A stretch of DNA of 64,000 nucleotides, from NCBI GenBank assembly GCA_036723975.1, contig DAIMGJ010000005.1, forward strand, positions 73,078 through 137,077, read 5' to 3'. The position numbers were made by a program, and so were the translations under genes. Shown piece after piece: positions 44,147-54,319 of the stretch; positions within the stretch are counted from its first letter, which is position 1, and each line of letters begins with the position of its first letter. The notes below the pieces were generated by a model that saw only the letters and a list, made by a program, of their open reading frames with translations, was not told the origin of the DNA and ran no database searches. Source of the DNA: JAILEN01 sp036723975. GTDB taxonomy: Bacteria > Bacillota > Clostridia > Lachnospirales > Lachnospiraceae.

Positions 44147-45034
44147 TTATGCCTGTGGCTTTTGTGCAGCCGCTGCAGCATCCTGTTTTTTCTTTGCAAC
44201 AGCGATTTGTTCCTTTAACTGCAGGCATTTATCCTTTACACGGCCTGCGGTATTCGGTGAAGTAATCAACCGGGATACCAGTTTTAGTGCCGTATCATAA
44301 TCCTTGAAATAGATTGCCATATTTGCCAGCATAAACTCCAATGTATTGGAATCCATTCCGTAAAAAGGCGGTGTCTCCTTGGACATACACTGGGTAAATC
44401 CTTCGTACGCCTGCTGATAGAACTGAAGCATCTCTTCCTTCATGGCGTTCTTTGCCTCAAGCTCCTCTGCCGTCGTCTCCGGCATCTCCTTAAGCATGGC
44501 GCGCTGAAGCCATGAAATCTTGAGACAGATATAGGCCTTTTCGGATAGTTTCACTCTTTTTACCATGGCAGAAACAAGTGCCAGTTTATAGCGGTCAATG
44601 GCCTCGTCGTAGGTATAGATAGACTGCTCCACAGCACGAGGCTGAGGCTTGAAGTTTTCACCTACCTGCTCGCGAATCCACTTAATCTGCGTGTTGGAAA
44701 GCGGCTCAAACGTCTTTGTCATAGCTGCATAACCGCAATCCGGGCAGGCAATCACATCATACTTAATGGTATCTATCCCCTCGTGACGCGGGCGTAAATC
44801 AAACTCCTGACCGAGTTTTTTTGCTTTTCCGGTTTTTACCATGAGTGCCTTAAATTTTGCATCACAAACCGGGCAGGTATATTCCTTTGCCAACAAAAGG
44901 TCTTCCTCTGTAAGAACCTTTGGCGCTGCCTTTTTCGGTGCTGCCTTTTTGCTAGTTTTCTTTTCTTCTTTTGTGATGTCGATTTCCCCTTCGGATTTGA
45001 TTCCGAACTTTTCCAAACCTGCTAATAAATTCAT
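44147..45034 (-). CDS. DUF2225 zinc-ribbon protein
   Basis: Two C-x2-C pairs (CPVCDAKFK near 60 and CPDCGYAA near 105) form a zinc ribbon, followed by about 150 residues of helices with TPR-like character (DEAIDRYKLALVSA, KAYICLKISWLQRAML). This is the DUF2225 arrangement common in Clostridia. A basic Lys/Ala stretch (24-40) precedes it. It follows glnS by 37 bp. The role is unknown. Confidence 0.85.
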   Translation of the reverse strand: MNLLAGLEKFGIKSEGEIDITKEEKKTSKKAAPKKAAPKVLTEEDLLLAKEYTCPVCDAKFKALMVKTGKAKKLGQEFDLRPRHEGIDTIKYDVIACPDCGYAAMTKTFEPLSNTQIKWIREQVGENFKPQPRAVEQSIYTYDEAIDRYKLALVSAMVKRVKLSEKAYICLKISWLQRAMLKEMPETTAEELEAKNAMKEEMLQFYQQAYEGFTQCMSKETPPFYGMDSNTLEFMLANMAIYFKDYDTALKLVSRLITSPNTAGRVKDKCLQLKEQIAVAKKKQDAAAAAQKPQA

Positions 45035-45071
45035 AACATACCTACTTTACTATCTATACATTGGCAACTGA

Positions 45072-46742
45072 TTAATTATTCGTGGGAAGCTTAAACGAAC
45101 TCTTCAAAGAGACGATTCGGTTAAACACCGGCGCACCCTCTTTGGAGTCTTTGCTGTCCACGGTAAAGAATCCGTTTCGTACAAACTGGAAACTGTCATA
45201 TACCTTTGCCTCCATAAGAGATGGCTCCACAAGAGCATCTTTTATAACGACAAGTGAATTCGGGTTCAAATTCAGACTGCCATCTTCATTATATACTCCA
45301 AGTTCCTCATCAACAATATTTTCATACAAACGAACCTCTGCTTTTTTTGCAGTGGTCGCTTCCACCCAATGGATGGTACCTTTTACTTTACGTCCATCAG
45401 GAGCATTTCCACCCTTGGTTTCCGGATCATACGTACAGTGAATTTCTGTCACATTTCCTTCTACATCGGTTTCATATCCGGTACAGGTAACAAAATATGC
45501 GTTCATCAATCGAACTTCATTGCCCGGGAAGAGTCTGAAATACTTCTTTGGAGGCTCAATCATGAAGTCCTCTGCTTCAATGTAAAGCTCACGGGAGAAT
45601 GCAACTTCTCTTTCACCCAAAGCTTCATTTTCCAGGTTATTCTGCACAGGTAGCATTTCAACCTGTCCTTCCGGATAATTATCGATAATAAGTTTTACCG
45701 GATGAAGAACCGCAAAAGCACGGGGGCGCTTCATCTTTAAGTCCTCGCGGATACAATACTCAAGCATTGCATACTCAGCGGTAGACTGTGCCTTGGATAC
45801 ACCACAAAGTTCCACGAACTTCTGGATGGATTCCGGTGTAAATCCGCGACGACGGAGTCCTGCGATTGATACCAGTCTCGGGTCATCCCATCCGTCTACA
45901 ATACCGTCTTCAACCAACTTTTTGATATAGCGCTTTCCGGTAACCACGTTATTTAAGTACATTTTTGCAAACTCAATCTGACGTGGCGGCATTTCGTATT
46001 CCAACTCACGAACCACCCAGTCGTAAAGCGGTCTGTGATCTTCGAACTCTAAAGTACAAATGCTGTGGGTGATTCCCTCTATCGCATCCTCAATGGGATG
46101 TGCAAAATCGTACATCGGATAGATGCACCACTTATCTCCGGTGTTATGATGATGCATATGAGCCACACGATAGATAATCGGGTCTCTCATATTGATATTT
46201 GGTGAAGCCATATCAATCTTTGCACGAAGCACCATGCTTCCATCCTCATATTTGCCGGCTTTCATATCTTCAAAAATCTGTAAGTTTTCCTCAATACTGC
46301 GATCGGAATTCGGATCCTTTTTACCCGGTTCCGTTAAAGTTCCGCGGTATTCACGAATCTGATCTGCACTCAAATCGGAGCAATAAGCCTTGCCCTTTTT
46401 AATAAGTTTTACAGCGCCTTCATACATCTGATCAAAATAATTGGATGCAAAATAAAGGTGCTCGCCCCAATCTGCTCCCAGCCATTTGATATCTTCTTTA
46501 ATGGATTCCACAAACTCGGTCTTTTCTTTTGTAGGGTTCGTATCATCAAATCTTAAATGAAAAGTTCCGTTGTATTCTTTTGCAAGTCCGAAATTTAAAA
46601 GAATGGACTTTGCATGACCAATGTGTAAATAGCCGTTTGGTTCCGGCGGGAAACGTGTGACTACGTGGTCGTAAACGCCTTCGGCTAAATCCTTATTGAT
46701 TTCGTTTTCTATAAAATTTCTGCTTACTCTTTCTTCGCTCAT
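45072..46742 (-). CDS. glnS: Glutaminyl-tRNA synthetase
   Basis: The class I HIGH motif is in RFPPEPNGYLHIGHAKSI and the tRNA-binding LRFDDTNPTKE follows. The KMSKS-like loop reads VVTGKRYIKKLV, and the anticodon-binding domains (LIIDNYPEGQVEMLP) are present. Length (556) is normal. It charges tRNA-Gln in the cytosol. It lies between the rhomboid-like protein (13 bp) and DUF2225 (37 bp), and all three probably share the promoter at 47720-47748. The end is intact. Confidence 0.95.
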   Translation of the reverse strand: MSEERVSRNFIENEINKDLAEGVYDHVVTRFPPEPNGYLHIGHAKSILLNFGLAKEYNGTFHLRFDDTNPTKEKTEFVESIKEDIKWLGADWGEHLYFASNYFDQMYEGAVKLIKKGKAYCSDLSADQIREYRGTLTEPGKKDPNSDRSIEENLQIFEDMKAGKYEDGSMVLRAKIDMASPNINMRDPIIYRVAHMHHHNTGDKWCIYPMYDFAHPIEDAIEGITHSICTLEFEDHRPLYDWVVRELEYEMPPRQIEFAKMYLNNVVTGKRYIKKLVEDGIVDGWDDPRLVSIAGLRRRGFTPESIQKFVELCGVSKAQSTAEYAMLEYCIREDLKMKRPRAFAVLHPVKLIIDNYPEGQVEMLPVQNNLENEALGEREVAFSRELYIEAEDFMIEPPKKYFRLFPGNEVRLMNAYFVTCTGYETDVEGNVTEIHCTYDPETKGGNAPDGRKVKGTIHWVEATTAKKAEVRLYENIVDEELGVYNEDGSLNLNPNSLVVIKDALVEPSLMEAKVYDSFQFVRNGFFTVDSKDSKEGAPVFNRIVSLKSSFKLPTNN

Positions 46743-46755
46743 TTTCTATATATCC

Positions 46756-47685
46756 TTAATCTTCATTTTTAACGTGAGTGTGTGTAAATAAGTGTTCGTT
46801 ACAATATTCGTACGCGCCATCGCACTTACTGCAATAACGGAATTCCAATTCAGGATTAGACACATCCGTTCTTCCGCAGATTGCGCACTTATGGCGCACA
46901 AGCTGTCGTGGTGCAGGCTGCACCGGTGCTTTATTTTGATTCTGCGGTGTTTGTGCTTTTCCGTAAGGGCTTTGGTTCATGCCACGCTGGTAAGCCACTT
47001 TCCGCTTAATCTCTTTCGGCGAAACCCGTCTTAAATTTCTGGTGGACAAGAAGAAAATCAAGAAGTTCAGTAAAGAACTTACGATTGCAACTCTTCCGCC
47101 CCAGTCGGAAATCAAAAGTTCAAACCCCACAAATACAAGATAAACAATAGACATCCACTTCATCTTGATCGGGATAAAAAAATACAACAGCACTTCCATA
47201 TTCGGATAGCACATAGCAAACGCCAGGAATATGGACAGATTGATATAGTGGGTGGAAATATTATTTCCGATGGCCACTAATTCTCCGAATGCATAAAAAT
47301 TGATCAAATAATAAACAAACGCACCGGCAATGGTAAACAACATTCCGCCAAAGATATACACATTAAAACGGAAAGTTCCAATGGTTTGCTCAAGTATTCT
47401 TCCCAACTGCCAGTAAAAATAAATCATAATAGCAGCAAAAAGAATTGACATCATTCCGCTTCCTACCGGAGGTGGAATCAAAACCCAGGTAAACAGTCTC
47501 CAAATTTGGAAATTATGAATAATAAAATGAGGTTCTAATTGTAAAAAACTTATAAGGCTGGGATATCTTCCCGAATATGCACTCCAAAGTTCCAGAAAAT
47601 ATCCGATAACATAGCCACCAATCAGGTAGTTAATCAAATTCGGAATGGCATATTTACCGATTTTTCTCTCCAGTTTATCTAACAT
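46756..47685 (-). CDS. Rhomboid-like membrane protein with C-terminal zinc ribbon
   Basis: About six transmembrane helices (residues 10 to 205) have the order of rhomboid-like proteins (NLINYLIGGYVIGYFLE; WRLFTWVLIPP; YWQLGRILEQTIGTFRFNVY). The serine motif GxSG and the catalytic histidine are not seen, so protease activity is unlikely. A Pro/Gln linker leads to a zinc ribbon CAICGRTD ... CSKCDGAYEYCNEH. ATG 47685 has TTAGGAG upstream; an earlier start at 47748 lies in the -35 of the promoter and is excluded. Confidence 0.8.
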   Translation of the reverse strand: MLDKLERKIGKYAIPNLINYLIGGYVIGYFLELWSAYSGRYPSLISFLQLEPHFIIHNFQIWRLFTWVLIPPPVGSGMMSILFAAIMIYFYWQLGRILEQTIGTFRFNVYIFGGMLFTIAGAFVYYLINFYAFGELVAIGNNISTHYINLSIFLAFAMCYPNMEVLLYFFIPIKMKWMSIVYLVFVGFELLISDWGGRVAIVSSLLNFLIFFLSTRNLRRVSPKEIKRKVAYQRGMNQSPYGKAQTPQNQNKAPVQPAPRQLVRHKCAICGRTDVSNPELEFRYCSKCDGAYEYCNEHLFTHTHVKNED

Positions 47686-47719
47686 AAATACTCCTAAGTT
47701 ACATAGAAAATCAGTTTTA

Positions 47720-47748
47720 AGTATAGGTTCAAGGCGCCCCTTTGTCAA
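47720..47748 (-). promoter_or_regulatory. Sigma-A promoter for rhomboid-like gene and glnS
   Basis: TTGACA (47748-47743), 17 bp, TATACT (47725-47720), about 30 bp before the ATG at 47685. Confidence 0.88.
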
Positions 47749-47800
47749 GAAATCACAAACAATCCCGACATTTAAAACTACAAACCTTTCATTTTGTCAG

Positions 47801-47829
47801 TTGTTTTTTTTCGACCCACTTTTTATAAT
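47801..47829 (+). promoter_or_regulatory. Sigma-A promoter for dehydratase activase gene
   Basis: TTGTTT (47801-47806), 17 bp, TATAAT (47824-47829), with AAAGG and ATG 47864 about 35 bp further on. Confidence 0.8.
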
Positions 47830-47863
47830 AGGAAAGATTCGAATAGATTAGAAAGGTATATTT

Positions 47864-50800
47864 ATGAATAACACGTTCTACAAAGTAGGAATTGATATAG
47901 GTTCCACCACAGTAAAGGTGGCCTTCTTAGATGAAAACGACAATCTGATTTTTTCCGACTACAAGAGACATTTTGCAAACATCCGTGAAACCTTAAAGGG
48001 ATTGATGGAAGATGCTTACAAAATAACCGGTGACGCCTGCGTATACCCTGTCATTACCGGTTCCGGCGGACTTACCCTTGCAAAGCATCTTGATATTCCG
48101 TTTACCCAGGAAGTAATCGCTGTGTCCACAGCATTGACCCACTACGCACCTCAGACCGATGTAGCCATTGAACTTGGTGGAGAAGATGCAAAAATTATCT
48201 ATTTTGAGAACGGAAACGTAGAACAACGTATGAACGGAATCTGTGCCGGCGGTACCGGTTCCTTTATCGACCAGATGGCTTCCCTTATCCAGACCGATGC
48301 GTCCGGTTTAAATGAATATGCAAAAGGCTATCAGTCCATCTATCCCATTGCGGCTCGTTGCGGCGTATTTGCGAAAACAGATATCCAGCCGTTGATTAAC
48401 GAAGGCGCAACCCGAGAAGACTTATCCGCTTCCATTTTGCAGGCCGTTGTTAACCAGACCATTTCCGGTCTTGCCTGCGGTAAGCCGATTCGCGGCCATG
48501 TTGCATTTTTAGGAGGTCCTCTTCACTTTTTGGATCAGCTTCGTGAGACCTTTGTCCGCACATTAAAATTAGACGACGAGCACACCATTATTCCAAACAA
48601 TTCTCATTTGTTTGCAGCGATTGGTTCTGCTTTAAACTATAAAGAAGATCAGTCTCAGGACCTTTCCGCTATTTTGGAAAAGTTGTCCGGTGAACTTCAC
48701 ATGGAATTTGAAGTAGCACGTATGGAGCCGCTTTTCGAAGATGAAAAAGCTTACGAAGAGTTCTCTGCCCGTCACAACGGCAATCATGTAAAAACCGGAG
48801 AAATCTCTACCTATAGCGGTAACTGCTACTTAGGTATCGATGCCGGAAGTACAACCACCAAAGTTGCTTTGGTCGGAGAAGACGGATCCTTGCTTTACTC
48901 TTTCTATGACAATAACAACGGAAGCCCGCTTATGACCTCCATTCGAGCAATGAAGGAAATCAATGAAAAGCTTCCGAAGGACGCACATATCGTTCACTCC
49001 TGCTCCACCGGCTACGGCGAAGCACTGTTAAAGTCTGCATTCCAGTTGGACGACGGTGAAGTAGAAACCGTTGCACACTATTATGCGGCTGCATTCTTCG
49101 ACCCTGAAGTTGACTGCATCTTAGACATCGGCGGTCAGGACATGAAGTGCATCAAGATTAAGGATAACACCGTAGATAGCGTTCAGTTAAACGAAGCTTG
49201 CTCTTCCGGATGTGGTTCCTTTATCGAAACCTTTGCAAAATCCTTAAACTACTCCGTTCGTGATTTTGCAAAAGAGGCGCTTTTTGCAAAGCACCCCATT
49301 GACCTTGGTACCAGATGTACCGTATTTATGAATTCAAAAGTAAAACAGGCCCAGAAGGAAGGCGCATCCGTTGCGGATATTTCTTCCGGACTTGCTTATT
49401 CCGTTATTAAAAATGCATTGTTTAAGGTAATCAAACTTTCTGATGCAAAGGATTTGGGAAATCACGTTGTTGTTCAGGGTGGTACCTTCTACAACGATGC
49501 GGTCTTACGTTCCTTCGAAAAGATTTCCGGTGTAAAAGCCATTCGTCCGGATATCGCGGGTATCATGGGTGCCTTCGGTGCGGCGTTAATCGCAAAAGAA
49601 CGTTACGAAGATAACCCTACCTCTACCATGCTTTCCATGGATGAAATTTTAAATCTGACATTTGAAACCAGCCTTACCCGTTGTCAGGGCTGTAACAACC
49701 ACTGCTTGCTTACCATAAACGACTTCGGAAACGATCGTAAATTTATTACCGGAAACCGTTGTGAAAGAGGCCTTGGAAAAGAGAAAAACAAAGAAAACAT
49801 TCCGAACCTTTACGACTTTAAATACAAGAGGCTCTTTAAATACAAGTCCATCCCGGCAGATGAAGCACCTCGCGGTGTCATCGGAATTCCGCGTGTATTA
49901 AACCTTTATGAAAACTATCCCTATTGGGCAGTCTTCTTTAAGGAATTAGGATTTAGCGTAAAGCTTTCTCCCCGTTCCACTCGTGCCGTATATGAACTTG
50001 GTATTGAATCCATTCCAAGTGAGTCCGAATGCTATCCTGCAAAGTTGGCTCACGGACATGTACAGTGGCTGATTAATAACGGCGTAGAAACCATTTTCTA
50101 CCCCTGCATCCCGTACGAAAGAAACGAGTTTAAGGATTCCAACAACCATTACAACTGCCCGATTGTTACGTCTTATGCAGAGAATATCAAAAACAATGTG
50201 GATGAGATCACCTCCGGGAAAATCCGATTTCTAAATCCGTTTTTGGCTTTCTCTACGGAAAAGATTTTATCGGATCAACTGGTTAAGGTATTTGACAAAG
50301 AGTTTTCCATCTCCGAGGGAGAAGTTCGTGCCGCAGCTAAAAAAGCCTGGGCAGAGCAGGAGTCCTTCCGAAATGAAATGATGGCAAAAGGTGAGGAAGT
50401 TTTAAACTACTTGAAAGAAACCGGTCGTCGCGGAATCGTTCTTTGCGGACGTCCTTACCATGTGGATCCGGAAATCAATCACGGTATTCCGGAGTTAATT
50501 ACTTCCTACGGTATGGCTGTACTGACCGAAGACTCCATCTCTCACCTGGGTGAGTTGGAGAGACCGCTTATCGTTATGGATCAGTGGATGTTCCACTCAA
50601 GAATGTACTCTGCGGCCAACTACGTTAAGAAAACCGAGAACCTGGATGTTATTCAGTTAAACTCTTTCGGTTGCGGACTCGATGCGGTAACAACCGACTG
50701 TGTTTCCGACATCTTAACCGGTTCCGGAAAAATCTATACCTGTTTAAAGATTGATGAAGTAAATAACCTTGGTGCAGCAAGAATTCGAATTCGTTCTCTT

Positions 50801-52105
50801 CTTGCAGCCATTCGCGTACGCGATCGTCGTAAGGTGGTTCGCGAAATAAAGCCTGCAAATTACAATCGTGTCATCTTTACGAAGGAGATGAAGAAAAACT
50901 ACACCATTCTTTGTCCCGAAATGTCACCGATTCACTTTGAACTTTTGGCTCCGGCCTTTAACGCTGCAGGTTATAACTTAATCGTACCGGAAATCCCCGC
51001 AAGAGAATGTGTGGATGTGGGATTAAAATTCGTAAACAACGACGCCTGCTACCCTTCGCTAATTGTTGTAGGACAGTTAATGGCAGCCGTAAAGAGTGGG
51101 GAATATGATATGTCAAAAACCGCCATTTTGATTTCTCAGACCGGTGGCGGATGTCGTGCATCAAACTACATCGGATTTATCCGTCGAGCATTAAACAAAG
51201 CCGGCTATCCGGATGTACCTGTTATTTCCATTAATATGGTAGGTTTGGAAAAGAACCCGGGATTTACATTTACTCCAAAGCTGTTACAGCATGGTTTGTA
51301 TGCGTTAATCTTCGGTGATATCTTTATGCGTTGCTTGTATCATACCAGACCTTATGAGTTGGTGGAAGGCAGTGCCAATGCCTTGCATGAAAAGTGGAAG
51401 AAAAAGGTTTTGGAATTTGTCACATCCGATCATATGCTTTCTCACAGAAAGTACAAAAAGATGTGTCGTGAAATCATTCATGATTTTGATACTCTTCCAC
51501 TTCGTGATGTGAAAAAACCTCGCGTCGGTGTCGTAGGCGAAATCTTAGTTAAATTCCTTCCGGCAGCCAACAATTACCTGGTTGATTTGCTGGAATCCGA
51601 AGGTGCAGAGGCGGTGGTTCCGGATTTAACGGACTTCTTACTCTACTGCTGCTACAACGCAAACTTCAGGACAGAAAACCTCGGAAATTCCAAGAAGTCA
51701 CAGCGTATGAATAACATGCTGATTAACTTCTTTGAATGGTTAAGAAAAGAGGCGCGACATGCCTTTGAGGAATCCGAGAGATTTACCCCTCCGGCTCATA
51801 TCGAAGACTTGGCCAAAAAAGCCGAGCCGATTGTTTCCATGGGAAACCAGACCGGCGAGGGTTGGTTCTTAACCGGAGAAATGTTGGAGTTGATTGCAGA
51901 CGGTGCTTCCAACATCGTCTGCATCCAGCCATTTGGATGTTTACCAAACCACGTAGTTGGTAAGGGTGTTATCAAAAAGCTTCGCCATGAGAATCCAACC
52001 GCAAACATCGTAGCCATCGATTACGATCCGGGTGCTTCCGAAGTAAACCAGTTAAACCGAATCAAACTTATGCTGTCAACAGCGATGAAGAATTTAAATA
52101 AGTAA
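47864..52105 (+). CDS. Acyl-CoA dehydratase activase fusion (two activase domains plus DUF2229)
   Basis: Two ASKHA-type activase domains (HgdC/BadF family) open the protein. The first has GIDIGSTTVKVAF at residue 9, NGICAGGTGSFID and ARCGVFAKTDI. The second starts near residue 327 with GIDAGSTTTKVAL and has NEACSSGCGSFIE. The cysteines are those that carry the bridging [4Fe-4S] cluster. The part from about 640 on (GCNNHCLLTINDFG, CYPAKLAHGHVQWL, FGCGLDAVTTDC, DYDPGASEVNQLNR) is DUF2229, related to the dehydratase subunits. Such 1400-residue fusions are typical of Clostridia; the substrate is not known. AAAGG precedes ATG 47864. Confidence 0.93.
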   Translation: MNNTFYKVGIDIGSTTVKVAFLDENDNLIFSDYKRHFANIRETLKGLMEDAYKITGDACVYPVITGSGGLTLAKHLDIPFTQEVIAVSTALTHYAPQTDVAIELGGEDAKIIYFENGNVEQRMNGICAGGTGSFIDQMASLIQTDASGLNEYAKGYQSIYPIAARCGVFAKTDIQPLINEGATREDLSASILQAVVNQTISGLACGKPIRGHVAFLGGPLHFLDQLRETFVRTLKLDDEHTIIPNNSHLFAAIGSALNYKEDQSQDLSAILEKLSGELHMEFEVARMEPLFEDEKAYEEFSARHNGNHVKTGEISTYSGNCYLGIDAGSTTTKVALVGEDGSLLYSFYDNNNGSPLMTSIRAMKEINEKLPKDAHIVHSCSTGYGEALLKSAFQLDDGEVETVAHYYAAAFFDPEVDCILDIGGQDMKCIKIKDNTVDSVQLNEACSSGCGSFIETFAKSLNYSVRDFAKEALFAKHPIDLGTRCTVFMNSKVKQAQKEGASVADISSGLAYSVIKNALFKVIKLSDAKDLGNHVVVQGGTFYNDAVLRSFEKISGVKAIRPDIAGIMGAFGAALIAKERYEDNPTSTMLSMDEILNLTFETSLTRCQGCNNHCLLTINDFGNDRKFITGNRCERGLGKEKNKENIPNLYDFKYKRLFKYKSIPADEAPRGVIGIPRVLNLYENYPYWAVFFKELGFSVKLSPRSTRAVYELGIESIPSESECYPAKLAHGHVQWLINNGVETIFYPCIPYERNEFKDSNNHYNCPIVTSYAENIKNNVDEITSGKIRFLNPFLAFSTEKILSDQLVKVFDKEFSISEGEVRAAAKKAWAEQESFRNEMMAKGEEVLNYLKETGRRGIVLCGRPYHVDPEINHGIPELITSYGMAVLTEDSISHLGELERPLIVMDQWMFHSRMYSAANYVKKTENLDVIQLNSFGCGLDAVTTDCVSDILTGSGKIYTCLKIDEVNNLGAARIRIRSLLAAIRVRDRRKVVREIKPANYNRVIFTKEMKKNYTILCPEMSPIHFELLAPAFNAAGYNLIVPEIPARECVDVGLKFVNNDACYPSLIVVGQLMAAVKSGEYDMSKTAILISQTGGGCRASNYIGFIRRALNKAGYPDVPVISINMVGLEKNPGFTFTPKLLQHGLYALIFGDIFMRCLYHTRPYELVEGSANALHEKWKKKVLEFVTSDHMLSHRKYKKMCREIIHDFDTLPLRDVKKPRVGVVGEILVKFLPAANNYLVDLLESEGAEAVVPDLTDFLLYCCYNANFRTENLGNSKKSQRMNNMLINFFEWLRKEARHAFEESERFTPPAHIEDLAKKAEPIVSMGNQTGEGWFLTGEMLELIADGASNIVCIQPFGCLPNHVVGKGVIKKLRHENPTANIVAIDYDPGASEVNQLNRIKLMLSTAMKNLNK

Positions 52106-52106
52106 T

Positions 52107-52180
52107 AAAAAAATCGTAGAATACTTTTGCCGGGGGAGCGCCAAAAAAGCGCCCTACACAAAAAGATTCTACGATTTTTT
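52107..52180. terminator. Bidirectional terminator
   Basis: AAAAAATCGTAGAAT (from 52108) pairs with ATTCTACGATTTTTT (to 52180), with A-runs and T-runs on both sides and an inner GC-rich hairpin (GGGGGAGCGCC with GCGCCC). It serves the plus-strand activase gene and the minus-strand lipoprotein gene, which converge here. Confidence 0.92.
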
Positions 52181-52219
52181 AATATAATCTTTATTCCTCT
52201 GCTGTTCAAAGCGGAGCAT

Positions 52220-53305
52220 TTAGTTTAAATACTTTGCTACGGAGGCGTCGTTTGCGTAGACGTCGTTTACGCAGTCCTCCACATCAAGTTTCTTTTGCAC
52301 AATGTCAGTTTCATACAGCCAATCCGCTGTTTTTTGAAAATCTTCAATATCATCTTCAGTAATCGCTACGGGGTAGCAAATATCCTCTAATATGGTCTCT
52401 ATCATAGATGCATCCAGTCCGTACTTATCTGCATAGGCTTCTGCATACGCACGACGGTTATTCGACACTTCCTGCACCGCTCTTGCATACTGCTGGAAGA
52501 AAATCTGTACAATGTCCGGATTCATTTCAACATACTCCATGTTTCCGAATACCAGATTTTCACATTTGTATACACCGGTTCCGTCTGCAAGAACCTTTCC
52601 GACATTCCGCGCCTCAGCTTTTGCCAACGTAGGCTGCCATGTAACTACAGCATCAACCTTACCGGAGGAAAGCGCATCAAGCTGGTCGGCCAAGTCAATA
52701 TCTACAAGATTTAAATCATCCGCAGGGATACCTTCCTCTTTCAAAAGGCGGGAGAAATAATCCTGTGCAATAGAACCGACCACCAGGCCCACGCGTTTTC
52801 CTTTTAAACCCGATACGGAAGAAATTGAAGAACTGTTTGGTATCAACACTGCCTCCGTTTTTTCCCCGTTATAGGCAACACCTAAAATGTAAAGATGCTG
52901 GCCATTGGCAACTCCTGTGATGGTCGGAACATTTCCCATAACTCCAATATCCTGGGATCCTGCTGCCACTGCCTCTCGCTCCGGCGGCCCTGATTCAAAT
53001 TCCGTAAAGTTTACTTCCACATCTTTATAACCGGCTTCTTTTAATGCTTCTTCCAGCCATCCTTTGTCCTGAAGCACCGTTATCGGCAGGTACCCCGGAA
53101 TTGGTTGCAAAGCAATATTTAAATGGGTGGTCTGATTTAGAATATCATTGACCGCTTTCTTTTTTTCTTTTGGAGCCGTCTCGGATGAAGACTGTGTCTG
53201 AGGATTTGTATAATCAATAACTTCCACAGATGTTTCCACGCATCCCGTAAAAAACATAATTCCCAGTATCGCCGATATCAATAATCCCGTCGCTTTATTT
53301 CTCAT
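52220..53305 (-). CDS. ABC substrate-binding lipoprotein (SsuA/TauA/NrtA-like)
   Basis: The signal sequence ends in lipobox FFTGC with Cys22. Residues 65 to 300 show the periplasmic-binding pattern of aliphatic sulfonate, taurine and nitrate binding proteins (IPGYLPITVLQDKGWLEEAL, GSQDIGVMGNVP, LKGKRVGLVVGS, VDAVVTWQPTLAKA). No permease or ATPase gene is next to it, so it must use partners encoded elsewhere. The cysK and metY genes upstream favour a sulfur compound as ligand, an inference. I start at ATG 53305 (GAGGG six bases upstream) rather than TTG 53320. Confidence 0.88.
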   Translation of the reverse strand: MRNKATGLLISAILGIMFFTGCVETSVEVIDYTNPQTQSSSETAPKEKKKAVNDILNQTTHLNIALQPIPGYLPITVLQDKGWLEEALKEAGYKDVEVNFTEFESGPPEREAVAAGSQDIGVMGNVPTITGVANGQHLYILGVAYNGEKTEAVLIPNSSSISSVSGLKGKRVGLVVGSIAQDYFSRLLKEEGIPADDLNLVDIDLADQLDALSSGKVDAVVTWQPTLAKAEARNVGKVLADGTGVYKCENLVFGNMEYVEMNPDIVQIFFQQYARAVQEVSNNRRAYAEAYADKYGLDASMIETILEDICYPVAITEDDIEDFQKTADWLYETDIVQKKLDVEDCVNDVYANDASVAKYLN

Positions 53306-53367
53306 GTAAATCCCTCGCAATTATTTTAAGCATATCTTTCCGATAGAGAGATTTTAACACATTTTAT

Positions 53368-54300
53368 TTAATCTGCGAATAAGGCTGTGGAATAATAACG
53401 ATCACCGCTGTCCGGGAGAAGTGCCACAATGGTCTTTCCTGCGTTTTCCGGACGCTTTGCAAGCTCAATGGCACCAAAAAGTGCCGCTCCTGAAGAGATA
53501 CCTACAGAGATACCTTCCTTCTTTGCAAGAAGCTTTGCGGTAGCAAATGCATCATCGTTCTTTGCACGAAAGATTTCATCATAAATATCGGTATTTAGTA
53601 CATCCGGAACAAATCCTGCACCGATTCCCTGAATCTTATGGCTGCCCGGTCTGCCTTCAGAAAGTACCGGAGAGTCATCCGGCTCTAAAGCTACAACCTT
53701 AACGTTTGGATTCTGAGATTTTAAGTATTCACCGGTTCCTGTCACAGTTCCGCCGGTACCTACGCCTGCAATAAAGATATCTACCTTTCCGTCCGTATCT
53801 CTCCAGATTTCCGGGCCGGTGGTTGCTCTATGAATTGCCGGGTTTGCAGGATTTACAAACTGTCCTGGAATAAAGCTGTTTGGTGTTTCAGCTGCAAGCT
53901 CTTCTGCCTTTGCAATCGCACCCTTCATTCCCTTTGCGCCTTCTGTAAGTACAAGCTCTGCACCGTATGCTTTTAAAATATTTCTTCTTTCCACGCTCAT
54001 GGTTTCCGGCATGGTAAGAATAATGCGGTATCCCTTCGCGGCAGCGATGGCTGCAAGACCGATACCGGTATTTCCTGATGTAGGCTCAATAATGACGGAA
54101 CCTTCCTTTAATAAACCTTTGCTTTCAGCGTCTTCAATCATTGCCTTTGCAATACGATCCTTTACGCTTCCCGCAGGATTAAAGTACTCTAGCTTTACTA
54201 AAACCGTAGCTTTTAAATCCAATTCCTTTTCAATGTTTGTTACCTCCACTAAAGGTGTGTTTCCAATTAAGCCTACTGCTCCTTTGTAAATGTTTGACAT
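53368..54300 (-). CDS. cysK: Cysteine synthase A
   Basis: The PLP-binding lysine lies in FNPAGSVKDRIA (about residue 46), the phosphate-cradle in GVGTGGTVTGTG (near 178) and the substrate loop in EPTSGNTGIGL. Length (310) is normal. It makes cysteine from O-acetylserine and sulfide. It follows metY by 20 bp in one operon, and the binding lipoprotein lies 62 bp downstream. AGGAAAGG precedes ATG 54300. It probably shares Rrf2-type control with metY. Confidence 0.96.
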   Translation of the reverse strand: MSNIYKGAVGLIGNTPLVEVTNIEKELDLKATVLVKLEYFNPAGSVKDRIAKAMIEDAESKGLLKEGSVIIEPTSGNTGIGLAAIAAAKGYRIILTMPETMSVERRNILKAYGAELVLTEGAKGMKGAIAKAEELAAETPNSFIPGQFVNPANPAIHRATTGPEIWRDTDGKVDIFIAGVGTGGTVTGTGEYLKSQNPNVKVVALEPDDSPVLSEGRPGSHKIQGIGAGFVPDVLNTDIYDEIFRAKNDDAFATAKLLAKKEGISVGISSGAALFGAIELAKRPENAGKTIVALLPDSGDRYYSTALFAD

Positions 54301-54319
54301 AATATTTTTTATTCCTTTC

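Noticed and set aside
46756..47685. Active rhomboid protease
   Set aside because: The GxSG serine motif and a partner histidine in a later helix are not found.
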